Source: Porticoccaceae bacterium
GTDB taxonomy: Bacteria > Pseudomonadota > Gammaproteobacteria > Pseudomonadales > Porticoccaceae
NCBI GenBank assembly: GCA_023228865.1
Contig: JALOAH010000071.1
Span: forward strand, 1-20,547
Length of the DNA stretch: 20,547 nucleotides
Reading direction: 5' to 3'
This document shows positions 8,096 to 16,846 of the stretch, piece by piece (position 1 is the first letter of the stretch; every line of letters begins with the position of its first letter). Made by a program: the position numbers and the translations under genes. Below the pieces are notes generated by a model. The model searched no databases and was not told the DNA's origin. It saw only the letters and a program-made list of their open reading frames with translations.

Positions 8096-8889
8096 AACAC
8101 ATCTGGACAATTATCGACAAAGAATGGGCAGAGGTTTTTCAGCATAAGATGGTCCTGTTCACCATGATCTTCATACCCTTGTTTTTAGTGGCTTTGCCGG
8201 TGCTCATGTTGTTTTTAACCGGGCAAAGCATGGGGGGTGAAATTGCAGGTGATTTTTCTGAACTTCCGCCGGCGCTCCTATCCTTTTGCGCTGCAGAGAT
8301 GACCCCGGGCGATTGTATGCAGGTGTATCTGATCAATATGTTCATGCTCCTGTTTATGATGATACCGGTGATCATCCCGGTCACCATTGCCGCTTACAGC
8401 GTGGTCGGGGAAAAAACCACCCGCAGCCTGGAGCCATTGCTGGCAACGCCTATTTCTACCTTCGAGCTGCTGGCAGGGAAAAGCCTGGCTGCCGCCATCC
8501 CTGCCATCCTGGCTGGATGGATTTCTTTTGGGCTTTTTTTGATCGCACTGCCGCTGATTGGCGTTTCCGCCCCGGTTATGCGTTACATTATCAGCCCAAC
8601 CTGGCTGTTAGCCGTGCTGGTTGCCGGGCCATTGATGGCGATTGCCGCAGTAAATTTTTCCCTGTTTGTTTCTTCGCGAGTAAACGATCCCCGCGTGGCT
8701 GAACAAATTTCTGTCCTGTTGATTGTCCCGGTTCTGGCAGCGCTTTTTGCCCAGCTGGCCGGGGTGATCGTCATCAACCTGCTGGTGATGTTCAGTTTTA
8801 TCGGGGGCCTGGCGCTGGTCGATATTGGGTTGATTTACCTGGGCGTCAGCATCTTTCAGCGTGAGACGATTCTCACTCGCTGGAAATAA
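8092..8889 (+). CDS. ABC-2 type transporter permease
   Basis: Integral membrane protein of 265 residues with about six hydrophobic segments (near 20-42, 80-103, 130-160, 168-190, 200-230 and 230-252). After the second segment comes the family-typical block KTTRSLEPLLATP followed by ELLAGKSL, a coupling region seen in NatB-like ABC-2 permeases. The N-terminus begins with the usual cytoplasmic helix (IDKEWAEVFQHK). It is read from the ATGA overlap with the ATPase gene. The pair probably forms a 2+2 exporter. The next gene, a membrane-anchored zinc-ribbon protein, begins 12 bp after the stop, suggesting a three-gene operon. The substrate is unknown. Confidence 0.88.
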   Translation: MKHIWTIIDKEWAEVFQHKMVLFTMIFIPLFLVALPVLMLFLTGQSMGGEIAGDFSELPPALLSFCAAEMTPGDCMQVYLINMFMLLFMMIPVIIPVTIAAYSVVGEKTTRSLEPLLATPISTFELLAGKSLAAAIPAILAGWISFGLFLIALPLIGVSAPVMRYIISPTWLLAVLVAGPLMAIAAVNFSLFVSSRVNDPRVAEQISVLLIVPVLAALFAQLAGVIVINLLVMFSFIGGLALVDIGLIYLGVSIFQRETILTRWK

Positions 8890-8901
8890 GGATCACCGCC
8901 G

Positions 8902-9675
8902 ATGGCGAAATGTAAAAACCTCAGCCTGGCTTTGTTAATCACAACCCTGTTAATGATGATTGCCCTGCCCGTTTCCGCCCAGGATGAGGAGTATCAAGTC
9001 AGCTGGCGCAGACTTTATGGTTATGGCGAAGGAATTAACGTCAGGGGTCAATTATCCATCAGCATTAAAGGCGACGTCCACCAGGTTGCCGCGGTTGAAT
9101 TTTTCATCGATGATGAGCTGATGACCCTGGTAGAAGAAGCGCCTTTTTCGTTCCAATTCCATACGGACCAGTATGGATTTGGTCTTCACCTGCTGCGCGC
9201 GCGGGTGACCCTGCACGACGGTCGGGAGGAGACCACTGCTGCAGTCCACCTGAACTTTATCACACCTGAAGCCGAAAAGCGCATCCTGGCGTTGATATTT
9301 GGCGGACTGGGTGCAATCCTTGTGTTTTCTCTAGCGATCTATGGTTTGGTGCTGGCGCTGGGTAATAAACGAAGGCCTCGCCAAAGTGGGGAACCTGGCA
9401 AACCCGGGAGTTATGGGCTATCAGGCGCCGCGATCTGCCCCAGGTGCGGGCGCCCTTTCCCACGCCACATCTGGGGAATCAATATGATCGTTGGGAAATT
9501 CGACCGTTGTGAGCACTGCGGGAAATGGAGCATCACCAGGCGCGCCACCCCGCAAGAGCTTAGCGCAGCCGAAGAAGCCTTATTGCCATCCCAAGAAACA
9601 ACGGCTGAAGAAAAACCTGTTCTGCGCGGGACAAAAAACTCCCTGGATGACACCCGCTACGTCGATAAAATTTGA
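8902..9675 (+). CDS. Membrane-anchored protein: signal peptide, Ig-like region, TM, cytoplasmic zinc ribbon
   Basis: I do not recognise a named family. Visible parts of the 257 residues are: a signal peptide with probable cleavage after PVSA (residue 26); a secreted region of about 95 residues whose beta-strand pattern (VAAVEFFIDDEL, GLHLLRARVTLHDG) resembles bacterial Ig-like domains; one membrane helix at about 128-153; then, after a basic stop-transfer stretch NKRRPR, a cytoplasmic zinc ribbon with Cys179, Cys182, Cys203 and Cys206 (CPRCG and CEHCGKW). The tail is acidic. AAGGA 9 nt before the ATG supports the start. It lies 12 bp after the ABC permease gene, so it may be an accessory or sensor subunit of that exporter. 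No catalytic motif is visible. Confidence 0.7.
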   Translation: MAKCKNLSLALLITTLLMMIALPVSAQDEEYQVSWRRLYGYGEGINVRGQLSISIKGDVHQVAAVEFFIDDELMTLVEEAPFSFQFHTDQYGFGLHLLRARVTLHDGREETTAAVHLNFITPEAEKRILALIFGGLGAILVFSLAIYGLVLALGNKRRPRQSGEPGKPGSYGLSGAAICPRCGRPFPRHIWGINMIVGKFDRCEHCGKWSITRRATPQELSAAEEALLPSQETTAEEKPVLRGTKNSLDDTRYVDKI

Positions 9676-9729
9676 TTAACTGAGTTAATTTCAGTTTTAT
9701 ATTTCTTTTCACCACGCTGCGTGTGTTGA

Positions 9730-9758
9730 TTGTTGCTTGACCTCATGTGTGGTAAAAT
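9730..9758 (+). promoter_or_regulatory. Promoter of pdxS
   Basis: TTGTTG (9730-9735) is followed after 17 bp by TAAAAT (9753-9758) preceded by TGG, giving an extended -10. Transcription would start near 9765, leaving a leader of about 24 nt that carries the GGAGG ribosome-binding site at 9780-9784. The -35 matches the consensus only in TTG. Confidence 0.5.
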
Positions 9759-9788
9759 TTGTATGACAAACATTCTTTTGGAGGCTCT

Positions 9789-10676
9789 ATGGAACAACAA
9801 ATTGCGGCTTTTGAGGTGAAAAAAAGCCTGGCACAGAAACTAAAAGGCGGAGTGATCATGGATGTGGTCACGTCCGATCACGCGAAGATCGCTGAAGATG
9901 CTGGTGCAGTCGCAGTGATGGCGCTGGAGCGCGTTCCCGCAGACATTCGCGCCCATGGCGGAGTTGCCCGCATGAGCGACCCCGAGTTAATTATCAAAAT
10001 CATGGATGCGGTTTCTATCCCGGTGATGGCTAAATGCCGCATCGGACATTTTGTTGAAGCCCAAATTTTGGAATCCCTCGGCGTGGACTTTATCGATGAA
10101 TCCGAGGTGTTAACCCCCGCTGATGAAGCCTATCACATCAACAAACACGTTTTTGAAGTACCTTTTGTGTGCGGATGCCGCAACCTGGGTGAAGCCTTAC
10201 GCCGACTGGGCGAAGGCGCAGCAATGCTGCGCACCAAGGGTGAACCCGGCACTGGCGATGTGGTCGAAGCGGTTCGCCATGCGCGCAGCGTGTTGGGTGA
10301 GATTAAGCGCCTGCAAAATATGCCTGAAGAAGAGCTGATGACCTACGCGAAAGATATCGGCGCGCCCTATGAAGTGGTCAAAGCGGTGCGCCAGCTTGGA
10401 CACCTGCCCGTCGTCAACTTTGCTGCCGGCGGTATTGCAACCCCTGCCGATGCTGGCTTAATGATGCAACTGGGTGTGGATGGCATCTTTGTTGGTTCGG
10501 GTATTTTTAAGTCCGGTGACCCGGCGAAACGAGCTGCAGCCATTGTCAAAGCCGCCGCCAATTTTGATAACCCCCGGGTTCTGGCTGAAATCAGCCGTAA
10601 CCTAGGTGAAGCCATGGTGGGACACCAGGTGGCAGATCTCTCCGAATCCGACATGCTTTCCACCCGCGGCTGGTAA
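9789..10676 (+). CDS. pdxS: Pyridoxal 5'-phosphate synthase lyase subunit PdxS
   Basis: Synthase subunit of the DXP-independent vitamin B6 route: makes pyridoxal 5'-phosphate from ribose 5-phosphate, glyceraldehyde 3-phosphate and ammonia supplied by PdxT (EC 4.3.3.6). It is a (beta/alpha)8 barrel that forms dodecamers. The 295 residues match the family length. Catalytic residues by family knowledge are present: Asp25, Lys82 in VMAKCRIGH and Lys150 in RTKGEPGTG, plus the phosphate-binding loop [12 protein letters not shown] 9789 is chosen because GGAGG lies 4 nt upstream and the N-terminus then matches the family; an in-frame ATG at 9759 overlaps the promoter. PdxT, the glutaminase partner, is often adjacent but is not in this window. 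It is transcribed alone, between its own promoter and terminator. Confidence 0.95.
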   Translation: MEQQIAAFEVKKSLAQKLKGGVIMDVVTSDHAKIAEDAGAVAVMALERVPADIRAHGGVARMSDPELIIKIMDAVSIPVMAKCRIGHFVEAQILESLGVDFIDESEVLTPADEAYHINKHVFEVPFVCGCRNLGEALRRLGEGAAMLRTKGEPGTGDVVEAVRHARSVLGEIKRLQNMPEEELMTYAKDIGAPYEVVKAVRQLGHLPVVNFAAGGIATPADAGLMMQLGVDGIFVGSGIFKSGDPAKRAAAIVKAAANFDNPRVLAEISRNLGEAMVGHQVADLSESDMLSTRGW

Positions 10677-10741
10677 TTCGTCCAGAATTAATATCAAGAT
10701 GGACATCGGCATTGATGATCCTGCCCGATAGACGCATGATT

Positions 10742-10779
10742 GCTTCCCAGCACAAAGACAGGCTGGGAAGCTGTCTTTA
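10742..10779 (+). terminator. Terminator-like hairpin after pdxS, with an alternative fold
   Basis: GCTTCCCAGC (10742-10751) pairs with GCTGGGAAGC (10762-10771) in a perfect 10-bp stem, followed by TGTCTTTAT. This is a plausible intrinsic terminator 65 bp past the pdxS stop. A second pairing, AAAGACAG (10754-10761) with CTGTCTTT (10771-10778), uses the loop and tail and excludes part of the first stem. Confidence 0.55.
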
Positions 10780-10835
10780 TCAGGCGATGATTGTCGATAC
10801 CCCCTTTAACCCTTTTTTGTGAGTATCGCAAGGAC

Positions 10836-11786
10836 ATGAGCGAGCGTGAAATCCTCTGGAATGACTGGTTATATCTTTATCGTCATCGCCGAGAGCTCAC
10901 CTGCCTGGACAACATTCTGCACCTCACCCACGGCAAGCCCCTCTCTCTAAGTCACCTCCTGTTTGCAATTCACCCAACCGATCACCGGTTTACCGGCGTT
11001 TTCCAATCTGAGGATGACCAGGAGCGCTGTATTGCCCAAATTTACCAGTCTCCAAAGATGAGCAGCGCCCAGATTAACTACCTGCTCGAACCAACCCGTG
11101 GGGATTCACACTGCCTGGTTTCCCTGCTGGAAGCGCTGGTGAAAAAAGCCGGTGGCTGGGGTGCAAAACAGGTCTTGGCAGAAGTTTTCACAGATTCACC
11201 CCTCTTTCCATACTTTCGCCAGGCAGGTTTCTCAGTTCTGACCCAACAAAACGTCTATCAATGTGCCCCGCCAGGGCAAGCCCGCCATCAACGCTCGTCA
11301 GGCTGGCGGATTTGGTCAAGCACAGATATAGCGGGAATGCGCAACCTGTACTACACCCTGGTGCCGCCTTTGGTGCAATCTGTGGAATTCCTTTCCCGCC
11401 AAGAGACGCTCGGCCTGGTGCATTACGCGCCAAAGGGCGATCTGCAAGCTTATGCAGACCTGGTCTACGGTCCGGTTGGGGTGTGGGTATTGCCTGTCGT
11501 CAACCCGCAAACCAGGATTGATATGACCGAACTGCTGGAGCAATTACTGCTGGCGCTGCCTGACCTGCATGGGCGCCCGGTCTATATCACCTCACGCTCC
11601 TACCAGCCCTGGTTAGAACCTGCGTTGCTCGAACGCTCTGTTCGGGTGCTCCCTGCGCAAGCCTTGCTGGTGCGCTATATGGCACACCGTCAACGGGTTA
11701 AGACCGAGTTTTCATATCCAGCGTTTGAAAACGGCAATCGTGAGCCGACCCTTCCTGTTGCGCCGATCGAATCTTCCTGGGAATAG
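10836..11786 (+). CDS. GNAT-like protein of unknown function
   Basis: Soluble protein of 316 residues without signal peptide or membrane segments. The middle of the first half (about 60-143) has the layout of a GNAT acyltransferase domain: strand, helix SLLEALVKKAGGWGAKQVLAEV, then PLFPYFRQAGFSV, which resembles the last GNAT helix and strand. The second half repeats a similar pattern (TELLEQLLLALPDLHGRPVY, LERSVRVLPAQ), suggesting a double GNAT fold. The acetyl-CoA loop (R/QxxGxG/A) is not clear, so activity is uncertain. ATG 10836 gives a natural N-terminus but its AAGGA lies only 1 nt away; a TTG at 10791 in frame is an alternative start. It lies between the pdxS terminator and the AAA-R3H gene. 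Confidence 0.6.
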   Translation: MSEREILWNDWLYLYRHRRELTCLDNILHLTHGKPLSLSHLLFAIHPTDHRFTGVFQSEDDQERCIAQIYQSPKMSSAQINYLLEPTRGDSHCLVSLLEALVKKAGGWGAKQVLAEVFTDSPLFPYFRQAGFSVLTQQNVYQCAPPGQARHQRSSGWRIWSSTDIAGMRNLYYTLVPPLVQSVEFLSRQETLGLVHYAPKGDLQAYADLVYGPVGVWVLPVVNPQTRIDMTELLEQLLLALPDLHGRPVYITSRSYQPWLEPALLERSVRVLPAQALLVRYMAHRQRVKTEFSYPAFENGNREPTLPVAPIESSWE

Positions 11787-11897
11787 AACCCGGGCTGTCG
11801 AGTTGCAGACAAAGCCTACATTCATCAATTTAGGATAGAATTAAAGGTGGTGCTGAGGTAACCTTCCCTGGCATCAATTTTATGGGAAAGAAAATTT

Positions 11898-13535
11898 TTG
11901 AATATGCAAAAACACGAAAAAATTACAGATGACCTTGATTTGCTGCTGGGAATCTTGCCACAGCAAATTTCTGCGGTTTTACGTGAGCTGGATGACAGCG
12001 ATAATTTACTCGAAGTGGTCATGGATTTAGGAAGGCGGCCAAAGGCACGTTTCGTAAACCGTGAGGCGGTTCTCAGTGAACAAGAAATCACCTATGACGA
12101 TATCAAAGCCGTCACGCGATCCATCAGCGAGTTTGATGCCGATAACCGCGCCGGGATCGAGCGCACCCTGCACCGGATTTCAGCCATTCGCAACCGGCGC
12201 CAGGAAGTCATCGGATTGACCTGCCGGATCGGGCGCGCAGTTTATGGTACCAGCGACATCATCCAGGATTTAATTGAATCCGGCGCCAGCATCCTCATCC
12301 TTGGGCGACCGGGAGTGGGTAAAACCACCATCCTGCGGGAGACAGCCCGTATCCTGGCAGAAAAATCCCGCGTGATCATCGTGGACACCAGCAACGAAAT
12401 TGGCGGCGACGGAGATGTCCCCCATCCGGCGATTGGCTCTGCCCGCCGGATGCAGGTGGCCAAACCTTCTCTCCAGCACGAGGTGATGATCGAGGCTGTA
12501 GAAAATCACAACCCCGAGGTGATCGTCATCGATGAGATCGGTAGAGAACTGGAAGCCATGGCGGCTCGCACAATTGCTGAACGTGGGGTTCAACTGATCG
12601 GCACTGCCCACGGCAACACCCTTGAAAACCTCCTGCTCAACCCCACCCTGTCTGACCTGGTTGGCGGAATTGAATCCGTTACCCTTTCCGATGAGGAAGC
12701 CCGCCGGCGCGGTACCCAAAAGACCGTTCTCGAACGCCGCGCACCTGCGACCTTTGATATGCTGGTCGAGATCCAGGATCGGGACCGGGTTGCCGTACAG
12801 AACGATGTCTCTGCGGCTGTAGACGCACTTTTACGGGGCTACCCGCTTCCGCCGGAAATTCGCTATCGTGATGAGCAAAATCGAATCCATACTCAAAAAC
12901 CGGCGGTTCCAAAGATCAGCACAGCCGCCCAGGCATTAAGCAGGGCAGGCAAACGAGAAACGATGCCCTTCAGCCGTTCGACTGGCAATCAACGCAACGA
13001 GGTTGGGATGCTCCAGGTAGCAGGCGCAAAAAACCCCCTGGCAATGGCTGAGATGGAGTCACAACCGTTGAAGCCGATCAACATTTTTCCATTCGGGGTG
13101 GCGCGCAATCGGCTGACCCAGGCAGCGAAGCTGCTGAATGTACCCGCCCGAATCGTACGCGAGTTGAAAGAAGCTGACGCCCTGTTGACTCTGCGCCGTT
13201 ATTATCGCGAACGCCAGCAGCCTATTGTCGAGGCAGAACAGCGTAAAATGCCCATTTTTGTCTTACGGTCGAACACCAGTCAGCAATTAGAGCAATTTTT
13301 AGTCGATGTGTTTAACCTGTCCAGTGTCGAGGAGATCGCCGGGCAGGATCGCACTGTGGTCGATCAAACCCAGGCCGCTATCGAGGCTGTGTTGAACGGC
13401 GAGCGCTGGATTGACCTGGCGCCCGCCTCGTCCACAATTCGCCGTTTACAGCACGAAATGGCACGCCAGGCTGACCTGGTCTCGCATTCTTATGGTAAAG
13501 AACCCAATCGGCACGTGAGGATTTTTAGAGAATAA
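11898..13535 (+). CDS. SpoIIIAA/Ycf45-like AAA ATPase with C-terminal R3H domain
   Basis: ATPase of 545 residues. The N-terminal 110 residues match the SpoIIIAA/Ycf45 lead-in ([13 protein letters not shown]). The P-loop core carries Walker A GRPGVGKT (136-143), Walker B VIVIDE (208-213) and [11 protein letters not shown], the sensor region typical of this group and related to RecA/secretion ATPases. A linker of about 80 residues follows (about 325-390), then a Ycf45-type region ([21 protein letters not shown]), and at the end an R3H single-strand nucleic-acid-binding motif ([11 protein letters not shown] ... [11 protein letters not shown]). The family is widespread in cyanobacteria, plastids and Chloroflexota; its role is unresolved, with RNA or DNA binding likely. 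TTG 11898 sits 7 nt after GGGAAAG; ATG 11904 is an alternative. tmk starts 2 bp after the stop, indicating an operon. Confidence 0.88.
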   Translation: MNMQKHEKITDDLDLLLGILPQQISAVLRELDDSDNLLEVVMDLGRRPKARFVNREAVLSEQEITYDDIKAVTRSISEFDADNRAGIERTLHRISAIRNRRQEVIGLTCRIGRAVYGTSDIIQDLIESGASILILGRPGVGKTTILRETARILAEKSRVIIVDTSNEIGGDGDVPHPAIGSARRMQVAKPSLQHEVMIEAVENHNPEVIVIDEIGRELEAMAARTIAERGVQLIGTAHGNTLENLLLNPTLSDLVGGIESVTLSDEEARRRGTQKTVLERRAPATFDMLVEIQDRDRVAVQNDVSAAVDALLRGYPLPPEIRYRDEQNRIHTQKPAVPKISTAAQALSRAGKRETMPFSRSTGNQRNEVGMLQVAGAKNPLAMAEMESQPLKPINIFPFGVARNRLTQAAKLLNVPARIVRELKEADALLTLRRYYRERQQPIVEAEQRKMPIFVLRSNTSQQLEQFLVDVFNLSSVEEIAGQDRTVVDQTQAAIEAVLNGERWIDLAPASSTIRRLQHEMARQADLVSHSYGKEPNRHVRIFRE

Positions 13536-13537
13536 CC

Positions 13538-14158
13538 ATGTTTATCACCTTGGAAGGGCCCGATGGCAGCGGGAAGACATCTCAACTGCCTGCACTAAAA
13601 GATTTTTTACAGGATGCGGGTTACGAGGTTGTTCTCACCCGTGAACCGGGAGGCACTCCCGTCGGCAACCAGATTCGTGAAGTCTTGATGAACCTTAAAA
13701 ACGTGTCCATCACCCCCCGCACCGAGATCTTACTGTTCCTGGCAGCCCGCGCCCAGCACGTGGAAGAGCTCATCCGCCCGGCGCTGGCAGCGGGGAAGAT
13801 TGTTTTGTGTGATCGCTTCGGCGATTCCACCCTGGCGTACCAGGGGTTTGGCCATAAAACCGACCTGGACACACTGCAAACGCTGCTTAATTTTTCCACC
13901 GGCGGGCTGAAACCCGATCTGACCCTGCTGGTGGATGTTCCCGTTGAAGTGGGAATGGAACGCAAGCGTGTCAACAGCACAGAATGGAACCGGCTGGATG
14001 CTTATACGCTGGCATTCCACGAACGCGTCCGGCAGGGCTATTTTGCCCTGGCAGAGGCAGAACCCGCACGATGGGTGATCATCGACGCGACTGAAGATAT
14101 AGAAAGTGTCCAGAAAGCCCTGCAAACAGCGGTCACCAGCCGGCTGGGGGGAGGGTGA
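13538..14158 (+). CDS. tmk: Thymidylate kinase
   Basis: Phosphorylates dTMP to dTDP with ATP (EC 2.7.4.9) in the dTTP pathway, cytoplasmic. The 206 residues contain the P-loop GPDGSGKT (7-14), the dTMP-binding TREPGGTPVG, the CDRFGDSTLAYQG segment (the DR(Y/F) motif), DLTLLVDVP, and the LID region ending in FHERVRQGY. The LID sequence around NSTEWNRLDA is somewhat atypical but keeps an Arg. The start lies 2 bp after the AAA-R3H gene stop, so translation is probably coupled; no strong ribosome-binding site of its own is seen. Confidence 0.95.
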   Translation: MFITLEGPDGSGKTSQLPALKDFLQDAGYEVVLTREPGGTPVGNQIREVLMNLKNVSITPRTEILLFLAARAQHVEELIRPALAAGKIVLCDRFGDSTLAYQGFGHKTDLDTLQTLLNFSTGGLKPDLTLLVDVPVEVGMERKRVNSTEWNRLDAYTLAFHERVRQGYFALAEAEPARWVIIDATEDIESVQKALQTAVTSRLGGG

Positions 14159-14225
14159 AGGACTCACCCTGTTTGGCAGCGCCCCAGAATTAACTGGCAG
14201 ATACACCCACGAGGAAAGGTTAAAA

Positions 14226-15500
14226 ATGCCAAAGAAGACGATGTTCATAGTATTAATCGGCGCCTTGCTGATCGCAGCCTGTGCGCCTAAAGCTGTTGAA
14301 CCCCAGCAAACACCTGAAGTCGTCCCTGTAATCACGGATCCGACGCCGCAGATCACGCCTGAAAGTGATTCAGAAGATCTGACGGACCGCATGCCCTGTT
14401 CCACAGCATACGATTACACAACCTCCGCTGAAACCGATTATTACCAGGCGATAATTGATCAACTCCCACCGTTATCCGATGAGGACTGGGTGCGTGGGAA
14501 CCCGGACGCCCCGATTACAATCATCGAATACGCCGATTTTCAATGTCCAGCCTGTGTAAATTTTGCGCAATTGACGAACTTTTTGCTCAACAATTTTCCC
14601 AATGCGGTTAAGCTGGCCTTCCGGCATTTACCCCTGCCATCCATCCATGATAAAGCCTTTATCTCGGGCTTAGCTGCCGAGGCAGCAGGCGCCCAGGGTA
14701 AATTCTGGGAAATGCACGACTTGTTGTATCTGTATCAGGACTACTGGCGCCAGATGACGGAAGATGAATTTGCCGATTGGGTCCAGGAGGTCGCTGAGGA
14801 TTGGGGGCTGGATGTGGACAAGTTTGCTAAAGATCTTCTCAACCCTGAAAAAAGAGCCTGGATTGAACAGCTCACCGAAGAGCGGTTTGCCATCGGCTTG
14901 AGTTACACACCAACCGTGGTCGTGAACGACCGGATTTTTCGCGACAATCACCCCAACCTTTACGGTCTGCTTGGGGCGTACGAATTCGGCGGTTCCCTGG
15001 AGTGCCCTGCCTGGGTCATCGATCCTGAAGGCTCTTATTTGGCCAGGTTGAACACCAGCGCGGGTGAAATTGACATCGAACTTTTTGCCGATGTCGCCCC
15101 GATTACGGTCAACTCCTTTGTCTTCCTGGCGCAAAATGGTTGGTATGACGATGTCTATTTCCACCGGGTTCTCCCGGGCTTTGTTGCCCAGGCGGGTGAC
15201 CCTTCTGGCCTTGGAATAATCGGGCCTGGATACACCTTCGTCAATGAGACCGATAACGACCTTTCGTTTGATCGCAATGGGCTGTTTGCCATGGCTAATG
15301 CCGGTCCCGACACAAACGGCAGTCAATTTTTCATCACCCTGGCGCCCACTCCCTCCCTGGACGGTGGTTTCACGATCTTCGGCCAGGTAACCGAGGAAAG
15401 CATGCCCATATTAGATCTGATCGCCTTCCGAGACCCACAAACCGCGGTTGGCTTTGAAGACGCCACCATCATCAATGGCATTGAGATCATTAAAAAATAA
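14226..15500 (+). CDS. Lipoprotein fusing a DsbA-like thioredoxin fold to a cyclophilin PPIase
   Basis: Predicted cell-surface lipoprotein of 424 residues that may oxidise thiols and isomerise prolines of exported proteins. The signal peptide ends in lipobox IAAC (Cys19), followed by a Pro/Glu/Thr linker. The DsbA-like domain (about 86-260) opens DAPITIIEYADFQCPAC with active site CPAC (Cys107, Cys110) and has the cis-Pro loop YTPT (Pro229). The cyclophilin domain (about 271-424) shows FHRVLPGF, QAGDPSG and GSQFFIT, the core of the peptidyl-prolyl isomerase site. Two further cysteines (58 and 260) could form a structural disulfide. ATG 14226 has AGGAAAGG 6 nt upstream; an in-frame ATG at 14106 lies inside tmk and would bury the signal peptide, so it is rejected. 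Confidence 0.9.
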   Translation: MPKKTMFIVLIGALLIAACAPKAVEPQQTPEVVPVITDPTPQITPESDSEDLTDRMPCSTAYDYTTSAETDYYQAIIDQLPPLSDEDWVRGNPDAPITIIEYADFQCPACVNFAQLTNFLLNNFPNAVKLAFRHLPLPSIHDKAFISGLAAEAAGAQGKFWEMHDLLYLYQDYWRQMTEDEFADWVQEVAEDWGLDVDKFAKDLLNPEKRAWIEQLTEERFAIGLSYTPTVVVNDRIFRDNHPNLYGLLGAYEFGGSLECPAWVIDPEGSYLARLNTSAGEIDIELFADVAPITVNSFVFLAQNGWYDDVYFHRVLPGFVAQAGDPSGLGIIGPGYTFVNETDNDLSFDRNGLFAMANAGPDTNGSQFFITLAPTPSLDGGFTIFGQVTEESMPILDLIAFRDPQTAVGFEDATIINGIEIIKK

Positions 15501-15520
15501 CCATCACAGGCGAACATTAA

Positions 15521-16804
15521 ATGACAGAACAGATAAAACCGGGTAAGAATTGGCGGGTGATACTGACCCTACTGGTCAGCACCCTGGGCATCCTGTTTTT
15601 CGCCATGCAAGCCTTCTCAACGGGCGCTGCCTGGCTGCTGTTTGTTTTAAATCCGCAAATGAACATCTCACAGAGCATGCCTATCGGGTTGCTCTTCTGG
15701 GCGTCGATCATGGGCGGCGTGTTGCTCCTCCCACTTTTACTGCTCAGCATCAATCAACTGCGAGGAAAACCTTCGCTGACCTGGCTGGATCTGAGCCATC
15801 CCGTCTTAGCAAAAGCCGCTCGCTGGGTGATCCTGGTCTGGCCTGTCGTGGTTTCACTGGGTTGGCTGATCGCCCGATTGGAAAATGTAGCTGTGATCCT
15901 GTTGGGCCCGATCAACATTCTGGTTGCCGGAATTCCCATTTTATGGATCTACCAGGCTGCTCAAAAGGGTTTAGTAGGCGGATCCCTGGTCAGAAAATGG
16001 CGAATTTTTGGGATCAGTATTGCAATGCTGCCATTCCTGGTGATTGTCCTGGAGCTGCTGGTCATCCTGATCCTGGCTGGCATCGGGGGCATCGGGCTAG
16101 GTCTACGCATTAACGCCAATCCACAACTTGAGCAGCAATTACTGGGGCTGATTGAACAGTTAACGATGATGGACCAGGATTTGGACGCCTTACTTGACTT
16201 CCTCAAGCCCCTTCTCCTGCAGCCAAGCGTCATTTTCTGGGGATTGGCAATTTTCGGCGGGATAGCCCCAATCATTGAAGAGGTGATCAAGCCGCTGGGT
16301 TTATGGTCACTGGCTGGCCGCAAAATCACCCCGCAGGAGGGTTTTGTGGGTGGACTGTTGTGTGGCGCAGGTTTTGCTTTGATGGAAAACGTGCTGTATT
16401 TCACCAACGTCATTAACGCGGAAGACTGGTTGTTCATGGCCATCGGCCGGGCTGGGACGGGTGTATTGCACATGCTTGCCTCGGGCATGATGGGTTGGGG
16501 GCTGTCCCGGGCATGGAGCGATTCAAAATGGCTCTCCCTTAGCCTGAGCGCCCTGGGCGCGTTTGTCTTGCACGGCGCCTGGAATGTTCTGGCGCTTATT
16601 TCAGGGGTGGCACCTTTACTGATTTTAGAAGCAGAACCCACCTTCGCCCAGACTCTGCTTTCCCACTTACCGGTAACCCTGATGTTGGTGCTGGCAGTGA
16701 TCGGTCTGATTTTAATCAACAAACATTTGCGGAAAGAAAAGCCACATCCCCTGGCTGCAACCGAAAGCATTCATCCGGAAAGGCACAATCAGGACAACCT
16801 TTAG
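15521..16804 (+). CDS. PrsW-type intramembrane protease
   Basis: Multi-pass membrane protein of 427 residues with about nine or ten hydrophobic segments. The second half carries the PrsW (M82, CPBP-related) motifs: PIIEEVIKP (Glu253, Glu254), GAGFALMEN (Glu289), GTGVLHMLASG (His317) and LHGAWN (His351). In Bacillus subtilis PrsW cuts the anti-sigma factor RsiW at site 1 in response to envelope stress. That role is not shown here, and no sigma/anti-sigma pair is in the window. The extra N-terminal membrane half (about 10-195) is longer than in B. subtilis PrsW. The gene starts 20 bp after the DsbA-cyclophilin gene, so the two are probably co-transcribed; the ribosome-binding site is weak (AGGCGA). 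Confidence 0.85.
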   Translation: MTEQIKPGKNWRVILTLLVSTLGILFFAMQAFSTGAAWLLFVLNPQMNISQSMPIGLLFWASIMGGVLLLPLLLLSINQLRGKPSLTWLDLSHPVLAKAARWVILVWPVVVSLGWLIARLENVAVILLGPINILVAGIPILWIYQAAQKGLVGGSLVRKWRIFGISIAMLPFLVIVLELLVILILAGIGGIGLGLRINANPQLEQQLLGLIEQLTMMDQDLDALLDFLKPLLLQPSVIFWGLAIFGGIAPIIEEVIKPLGLWSLAGRKITPQEGFVGGLLCGAGFALMENVLYFTNVINAEDWLFMAIGRAGTGVLHMLASGMMGWGLSRAWSDSKWLSLSLSALGAFVLHGAWNVLALISGVAPLLILEAEPTFAQTLLSHLPVTLMLVLAVIGLILINKHLRKEKPHPLAATESIHPERHNQDNL

Positions 16805-16846
16805 CAGACATGCCCGTTAACAATAGCATAGAGGAAATTAATCACC

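Noticed and set aside
14106..14225. N-terminal extension of the DsbA-cyclophilin protein from ATG 14106
   Set aside because: It overlaps tmk, and the signal peptide and lipobox begin at ATG 14226, which has a good ribosome-binding site.
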